Below are positions 5,370-8,819 of a DNA stretch of 8,819 nucleotides, one piece after another. Position numbers and translations under genes: made by a program. The stretch's first letter is position 1. Every line of letters begins with the position of its first letter. Under the pieces are notes generated by a model. It made no database searches, was not told where the DNA came from, and was given only the letters and a program-made list of their open reading frames with translations. Source of the stretch: Bacteroidota bacterium (GTDB lineage Bacteria > Bacteroidota > Bacteroidia > Flavobacteriales > Weeksellaceae); assembly GCA_023399675.1 (NCBI GenBank), contig JAEWOM010000011.1:1-8819 (forward strand), in the 5' to 3' direction.

Positions 5370-6983
5370 ATGAAATTTTGCAGCAACACTATTTTTATCT
5401 TACTGTTTTCAGCATTCTTGCTTCTTTCGTGTACGACACTGATACCTCCGGTTTCAGATAATGAAAAGGCAGAAGCCAACACACCAGTGGTTTCCGCACC
5501 AAAAACAGGCAATACTTCTTCAGATAATACCTTGCCCAAAACGCAGGTAATAAATGATAATCACGAACCGCAGTTTTCGGCGGCCGATTTACCGATTGTT
5601 ACACGGGAATTCAGGGGAGCGTGGATTGCAACAGTCGCGAATATCAATTGGCCTTCAAAAAACAACCTATCAACCGCTGCGCAGCAGAGTGAAGCAATCA
5701 GAATCCTGGACCTGTTGCAAAAGGCCAATTTCAACGCAGTTATTTTTCAGGCAAGGCCGTCTGCGGATGCTTTTTATAAAAGTGATCTGGAACCCTGGTC
5801 TTATTTTCTGACAGGCCAGACAGGAAAATCGCCTTCACCATATTATGATCCGCTCGAATTTTGGATTGATGAAGCACATAAACGGGGAATGGAACTGCAT
5901 GTCTGGATGAATCCTTACCGTGCACATCATACCACAGGCGGTGCCGTGAGCAGCAAAAGTACAGCGAAGAAAATGAGCTCCCACACCTATGCGCTTGCGA
6001 ACGGTATGCACTGGATGGATCCCTCGGATGAAAAAGTTCAGGATCATGTTTCGAAAGTTATTCTGGATGTAGTAAAGCGTTATGATATCGATGCGCTTCA
6101 CATTGATGATTACTTCTATCCTTATAAAGAATATCATGGAGGCCGGGATTTTCCGGATTCGCGAACTTGGAACAGGTATGTGGCGAGTGGTGGCACACTG
6201 TCGCGGTCAGACTGGCGTCGGGGTAATGTAAACGGATTTATCAAAAGAATTCATGAAGAAATTAAGGCAGAGAAACCATATGTAAAATTCGGAATTTCAC
6301 CATTCGGGATATGGAAACCGGGTTATCCTGCCGGAATAACCGGTACTTCTCAGTACGATGAACTTTTTGCTGATGCAAAACTTTGGTTAAATGAAGGTTG
6401 GTGCGATTATTTTGCCCCGCAGCTTTACTGGAAGGATCAGGGTCCACAGAGTTTCTCCGCACTGCTCGACTGGTGGGAAAATGAGAACCCGAAAAAAATT
6501 CATCTGTGGCCTGGACTGAATACGGTAGGTATAAAAAATGTGGATAAGCCGACAGAAATTGTGAAGCAGATTAATATAACCAGAAATAAACTCGGGAACA
6601 GGGCAGGGGAAATCCATTACAGCGTGGATGGCCTTTCCAAAAATCCGGTTATGCTGAACCAGATCAGTCAGTTGTACGAAAAGAAGGCACTCGTGCCGTT
6701 AAGTCCCTGGATTATTGCCGATAAAAATAAACAGCCCAAACTGAATACGAGTCAGGCAGGAAACCTGATTTCTGCACGTTGGAGCGCTGATTCCAAAGAT
6801 AATGTCTACAACTGGATTCTGTACAGGCAGTACGGAAACATCTGGTCTTATGAAATATTGAATAAGAATACCAAATTCCTCACCATCCCGAAATCAGAAG
6901 GTACCAGAAAACTGAATGCAATTGCAGTAAAATCGGTTGACCGGCTTGGAAATGAATCGGAGCCTGTGTTCGTGAAATTCTGA
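5370..6983 (+). CDS. GHL10/DUF187 family glycosyl hydrolase-like lipoprotein (DigH-related)
   Basis: This predicted 537-residue protein acts at the cell envelope. The start at 5370 is preferred over the in-frame ATG at 5292 because a lipoprotein signal begins exactly here: MKFC, a hydrophobic run, then LLLSC with C21 as the lipidation site. Residues about 22-70 are a polar linker. The GHL10 TIM-barrel domain spans about 75-440: REFRGAWIATVANINWPS, then FNAVIFQARPSADAFY, LHVWMNPYRAHH, ALHIDDYFYPY (D246 and D247), FGISPFGIWKPG and CDYFAPQLYWKD. Aspartates in the DDY and barrel-end motifs are plausible active-site residues. In E. coli the related DigH (YddW) cleaves peptidoglycan strands denuded of stem peptides; a similar role here is inference from the family. 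Residues about 445-537 (PLSPWII to the end, FVKF) look like a fibronectin III-like domain. No terminator is obvious downstream. Confidence 0.85.
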   Translation: MKFCSNTIFILLFSAFLLLSCTTLIPPVSDNEKAEANTPVVSAPKTGNTSSDNTLPKTQVINDNHEPQFSAADLPIVTREFRGAWIATVANINWPSKNNLSTAAQQSEAIRILDLLQKANFNAVIFQARPSADAFYKSDLEPWSYFLTGQTGKSPSPYYDPLEFWIDEAHKRGMELHVWMNPYRAHHTTGGAVSSKSTAKKMSSHTYALANGMHWMDPSDEKVQDHVSKVILDVVKRYDIDALHIDDYFYPYKEYHGGRDFPDSRTWNRYVASGGTLSRSDWRRGNVNGFIKRIHEEIKAEKPYVKFGISPFGIWKPGYPAGITGTSQYDELFADAKLWLNEGWCDYFAPQLYWKDQGPQSFSALLDWWENENPKKIHLWPGLNTVGIKNVDKPTEIVKQINITRNKLGNRAGEIHYSVDGLSKNPVMLNQISQLYEKKALVPLSPWIIADKNKQPKLNTSQAGNLISARWSADSKDNVYNWILYRQYGNIWSYEILNKNTKFLTIPKSEGTRKLNAIAVKSVDRLGNESEPVFVKF

Positions 6984-7076
6984 TAATTGGATTAACGGTT
7001 CAGAGTCAAACTCCGATAGTGCAAGATTTAACACAAAATTCGCAAACCTTTTCCGCAGGAGCAACCTTCTTTTTTG

Positions 7077-7084
7077 TACCTTGC
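7077..7084 (+). promoter_or_regulatory. Putative -7 box of the RRM protein gene
   Basis: TTTTTTGTACCTTGC contains TACCTTGC, a near match to TAnnTTTG, ending 48 bases before the ATG at 7133. No good -33 element is seen at normal spacing. This is only a motif match, given because the gene is preceded by 149 bp of non-coding DNA and so probably has its own promoter. Confidence 0.35.
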
Positions 7085-7132
7085 GCTGGCCTTTGACGCC
7101 AAATTATGATCAGAGGCAATTAATTTATTTTT

Positions 7133-7441
7133 ATGAACATTTTTATTTCTAATCTCAACTACAATACAGTTGAGTCCGAACTGCAGGAACTTTTCGAACA
7201 GCACGGAACGGTGGAATCCGCAAAAATTATCATGGATCGTGAAACGGGAAGAAGCCGTGGCTTTGGCTTTGTTGAAATGCCGAACGATCAGGAAGCCCTT
7301 CAGGCAATCGAACAGCTTAACGAAAGAGAATTCAAAGGCAAAGTTTTGAGAATTGCACAGGCAACACCAAAAGAGCAATCCGGTAACGGTGGCGGCAGAA
7401 ATTACGGTGGCGGCAACAGAGACCGCGGCAACCGCTGGTAA
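7133..7441 (+). CDS. RRM-domain RNA-binding protein with Gly/Arg-rich tail
   Basis: This 102-residue protein is a single RNA recognition motif. RNP2 is IFISNL (residues 3-8) and RNP1 is RGFGFVEM (42-49), with the aromatic residues F4, F44 and F46 that stack on RNA bases. The fold ends near residue 77, followed by a 20-residue Gly/Asn/Arg-rich tail (GGGRNYGGGNRDRGNRW) that adds non-specific RNA affinity. Bacteroidota commonly carry such small RRM proteins; studied members in Bacteroides bind many transcripts and affect gene expression, and a general RNA-binding or chaperone role is expected here. The length, about 80-110 residues, is typical. The ATG at 7133 starts directly at the beta1 strand (MNIFISNL), so it is well supported. 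A strong terminator at 7519-7545 makes it a monocistronic unit. Confidence 0.93.
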   Translation: MNIFISNLNYNTVESELQELFEQHGTVESAKIIMDRETGRSRGFGFVEMPNDQEALQAIEQLNEREFKGKVLRIAQATPKEQSGNGGGRNYGGGNRDRGNRW

Positions 7442-7518
7442 TCAAATTGTTTTACAGTGAATGCTAAAAGCTTAATCAGGTTTTGAAGCACTAAGGCACA
7501 GAAAAATCAGAAAAATTG

Positions 7519-7545
7519 AACGGGAACTTCGCTTCCCGTTTTTTT
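7519..7545 (+). terminator. Intrinsic terminator of the RRM gene
   Basis: AACGGGAA (7519-7526) pairs perfectly with TTCCCGTT (7533-7540) around the six-base loop CTTCGC, followed by a run of T up to 7545. It lies 77 bases after the RRM stop codon and clearly separates that unit from the YchF gene. Confidence 0.85.
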
Positions 7546-7603
7546 ATGAAATTATCGGCTAAACAGGGTAATGAAATCATTTTCATTTCACAATTTATAT
7601 ACC

Positions 7604-7611
7604 TAATTTTG
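7604..7611 (+). promoter_or_regulatory. Putative -7 box of the ychF gene
   Basis: TAATTTTG matches TAnnTTTG exactly. A TTTC at 7581-7584, 19 bases upstream, may stand in for the -33 TTTG. The leader to the ATG at 7708 would be roughly 95 bases. A 7-base inverted repeat, AATGAAA/TTTCATT (7570-7587), overlaps the -33 region and might be an operator; no regulator is recognised. Confidence 0.45.
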
Positions 7612-7707
7612 CTGCCGGAAAATCGAAACAGGGATTGCCTCGCATGAAAGGCGTTTTGAATCCTTAAATTTTTCCCATCCAATTTTTAATTTTATAATAA
7701 TCCCGCT

Positions 7708-8799
7708 ATGAAATGTGGTATCGTAGGACTTCCGAACGTAGGAAAGTCAACCCTTTTTAACTGTCTCAGCAACGCAAAAGCGCAGTCTGCAAACTATCCT
7801 TTCTGTACCATCGAACCCAATCTGGGAACCGTTTCTGTACCGGATCCAAGGCTTTTCGAACTGGAAAAACTGGTTAATCCTGAAAGAGTTCTTCCGGCGG
7901 TGGTGGAAATTGTGGACATTGCAGGTCTGGTGAAAGGTGCATCCAAAGGGGAAGGACTGGGAAATCAGTTTCTGGCAAACATCCGCGAATGTGAGGCAAT
8001 TATTCACGTTCTGAGATGTTTTGATAACGGAAACACTGTTCACGTGGAAGGTTCTGTAGATCCTTTGAGAGATAAGGAAATCATCGATATCGAGCTTCAG
8101 CTGAAAGATTTGGAAACCGTTGGCAAAGCAGTTGATAAGGCTAAAAAATTTATTAAATCAGGAAAAAAGGAAGATGTTCTGACGTACGAAACGTTGGTAG
8201 CGCTGCAGAAATTCCTCGAAGACGGAAGAAATGCCCGTGAATTTGAAACCAACGATTTGACAAAACCAATCGTCGACGAAGTTCATCTGCTGACCAAGAA
8301 ACCGATTCTTTATGTTTGTAATGTGGATGAGAATTCCATCAAGAACGGCAACGAATGGATTCCGAAAATTGAAGAAATGGCAAAAAATGAAGGAGCAGAA
8401 GTAGTAGTTCTTGCTGCACAGATTGAAGCCGACATCAACGAGCTGGAAACATTTGAGGAAAGGGAAATGTTCCTGGAAGAACTTGGTCTGGAAGAGCCGG
8501 GCGTAAATCGTCTGATCAGAAAAGCCTATGATTTACTGCATCTTCAAACGTATTTTACTGCAGGAGTTAAGGAAGTCCGCGCGTGGACCATCGGAAAGGG
8601 TTGGACTGCACCACAGGCAGCTGGAGTAATCCACACGGATTTTGAAAAAGGATTCATCCGTGCCGAGGTGATTAAATATGATGATTTCGTGAAATACGGT
8701 TCCGAGGCCAAAGTAAAGGAAGCCGGAAAAATGGGTGTGGAAGGCAAGGAATACATCGTGCAGGACGGCGATGTGATGCATATCCGTTTCAACGTGTAG
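7708..8799 (+). CDS. ychF: Redox-responsive ATPase YchF (OLA1 family, translation-associated)
   Basis: This 363-residue protein, the same length as E. coli YchF, belongs to the Obg-related translation-factor NTPases but hydrolyses ATP. G1 is GLPNVGKST (residues 7-15). A conserved switch I segment follows (NYPFCTIEPNLG). G3 is D70-IAG, and the G4 position has N205-VDE208. The NxxE form in place of the usual NKxD is the known reason YchF prefers ATP to GTP. H100 (AIIHVLRCF) corresponds to a conserved hydrophobic-region histidine. A coiled-coil helical insertion spans about 125-195, and a TGS domain closes the protein (about 280-363, from LQTYFTAG to HIRFNV). It is universally conserved, binds ribosomes and is linked to stress response; its exact role is debated. 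The start at 7708 gives the canonical MKCGIVGLPN N-terminus. The gene ends 20 bases before the window edge. Confidence 0.97.
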   Translation: MKCGIVGLPNVGKSTLFNCLSNAKAQSANYPFCTIEPNLGTVSVPDPRLFELEKLVNPERVLPAVVEIVDIAGLVKGASKGEGLGNQFLANIRECEAIIHVLRCFDNGNTVHVEGSVDPLRDKEIIDIELQLKDLETVGKAVDKAKKFIKSGKKEDVLTYETLVALQKFLEDGRNAREFETNDLTKPIVDEVHLLTKKPILYVCNVDENSIKNGNEWIPKIEEMAKNEGAEVVVLAAQIEADINELETFEEREMFLEELGLEEPGVNRLIRKAYDLLHLQTYFTAGVKEVRAWTIGKGWTAPQAAGVIHTDFEKGFIRAEVIKYDDFVKYGSEAKVKEAGKMGVEGKEYIVQDGDVMHIRFNV

Positions 8800-8819
8800 A
8801 AACGAATTCCGGAATATTA

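Overview
The window looks like chromosomal DNA of a Bacteroidota member, most likely a flavobacterium of the Chryseobacterium/Weeksellaceae type. The evidence is a type IX secretion (T9SS) sorting domain, Bacteroidota-style -7 promoter boxes (TAnnTTTG), no Shine-Dalgarno sequences before the genes, and protein families typical of the phylum. TGA ends at least two intact genes here (the hemerythrin-like and glycosyl hydrolase-like genes), so the code is standard table 11.

Layout, left to right. Positions 1-127 are the right end of an IS256-family insertion sequence: the last 25 codons of its transposase and a probable terminal inverted repeat. Positions 128-520 hold no intact gene. They contain a degenerate array with a period of about 22 bp (176-270), a minus-strand terminator (280-306), and the 3' remnant of an unidentified minus-strand gene (317-478). 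Two plus-strand genes follow: a hemerythrin HHE-domain protein (521-1030) and an M23 peptidase lipoprotein with a C-terminal SH3-like domain (1117-2226). Facing them across a shared hairpin is a large minus-strand gene (4956 down to 2332) for a secreted M43 (pappalysin-type) metalloprotease with a PKD domain, four 73-residue Ig-like repeats and a T9SS sorting domain. One in-frame TGA in the fourth repeat splits it, cutting the sorting signal off. A 413-bp divergent region (4957-5369) separates it from a GHL10/DUF187 glycosyl hydrolase-like lipoprotein related to E. coli DigH (5370-6983). An RRM RNA-binding protein with its own terminator (7133-7441) and the universal ATPase YchF (7708-8799) complete the window.

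Most genes look like independent units. The M23 and GHL10 lipoproteins both point to cell-wall remodelling at the envelope. The M43 protein would be an exported protease or adhesin if intact. RRM and YchF are housekeeping RNA and translation factors. I found no convincing new multi-gene system. The points most worth checking are the nonsense codon inside a recombination-prone repeat array, the orphan 3' gene remnant with its terminator, and the 22-bp periodic array beside the IS end.
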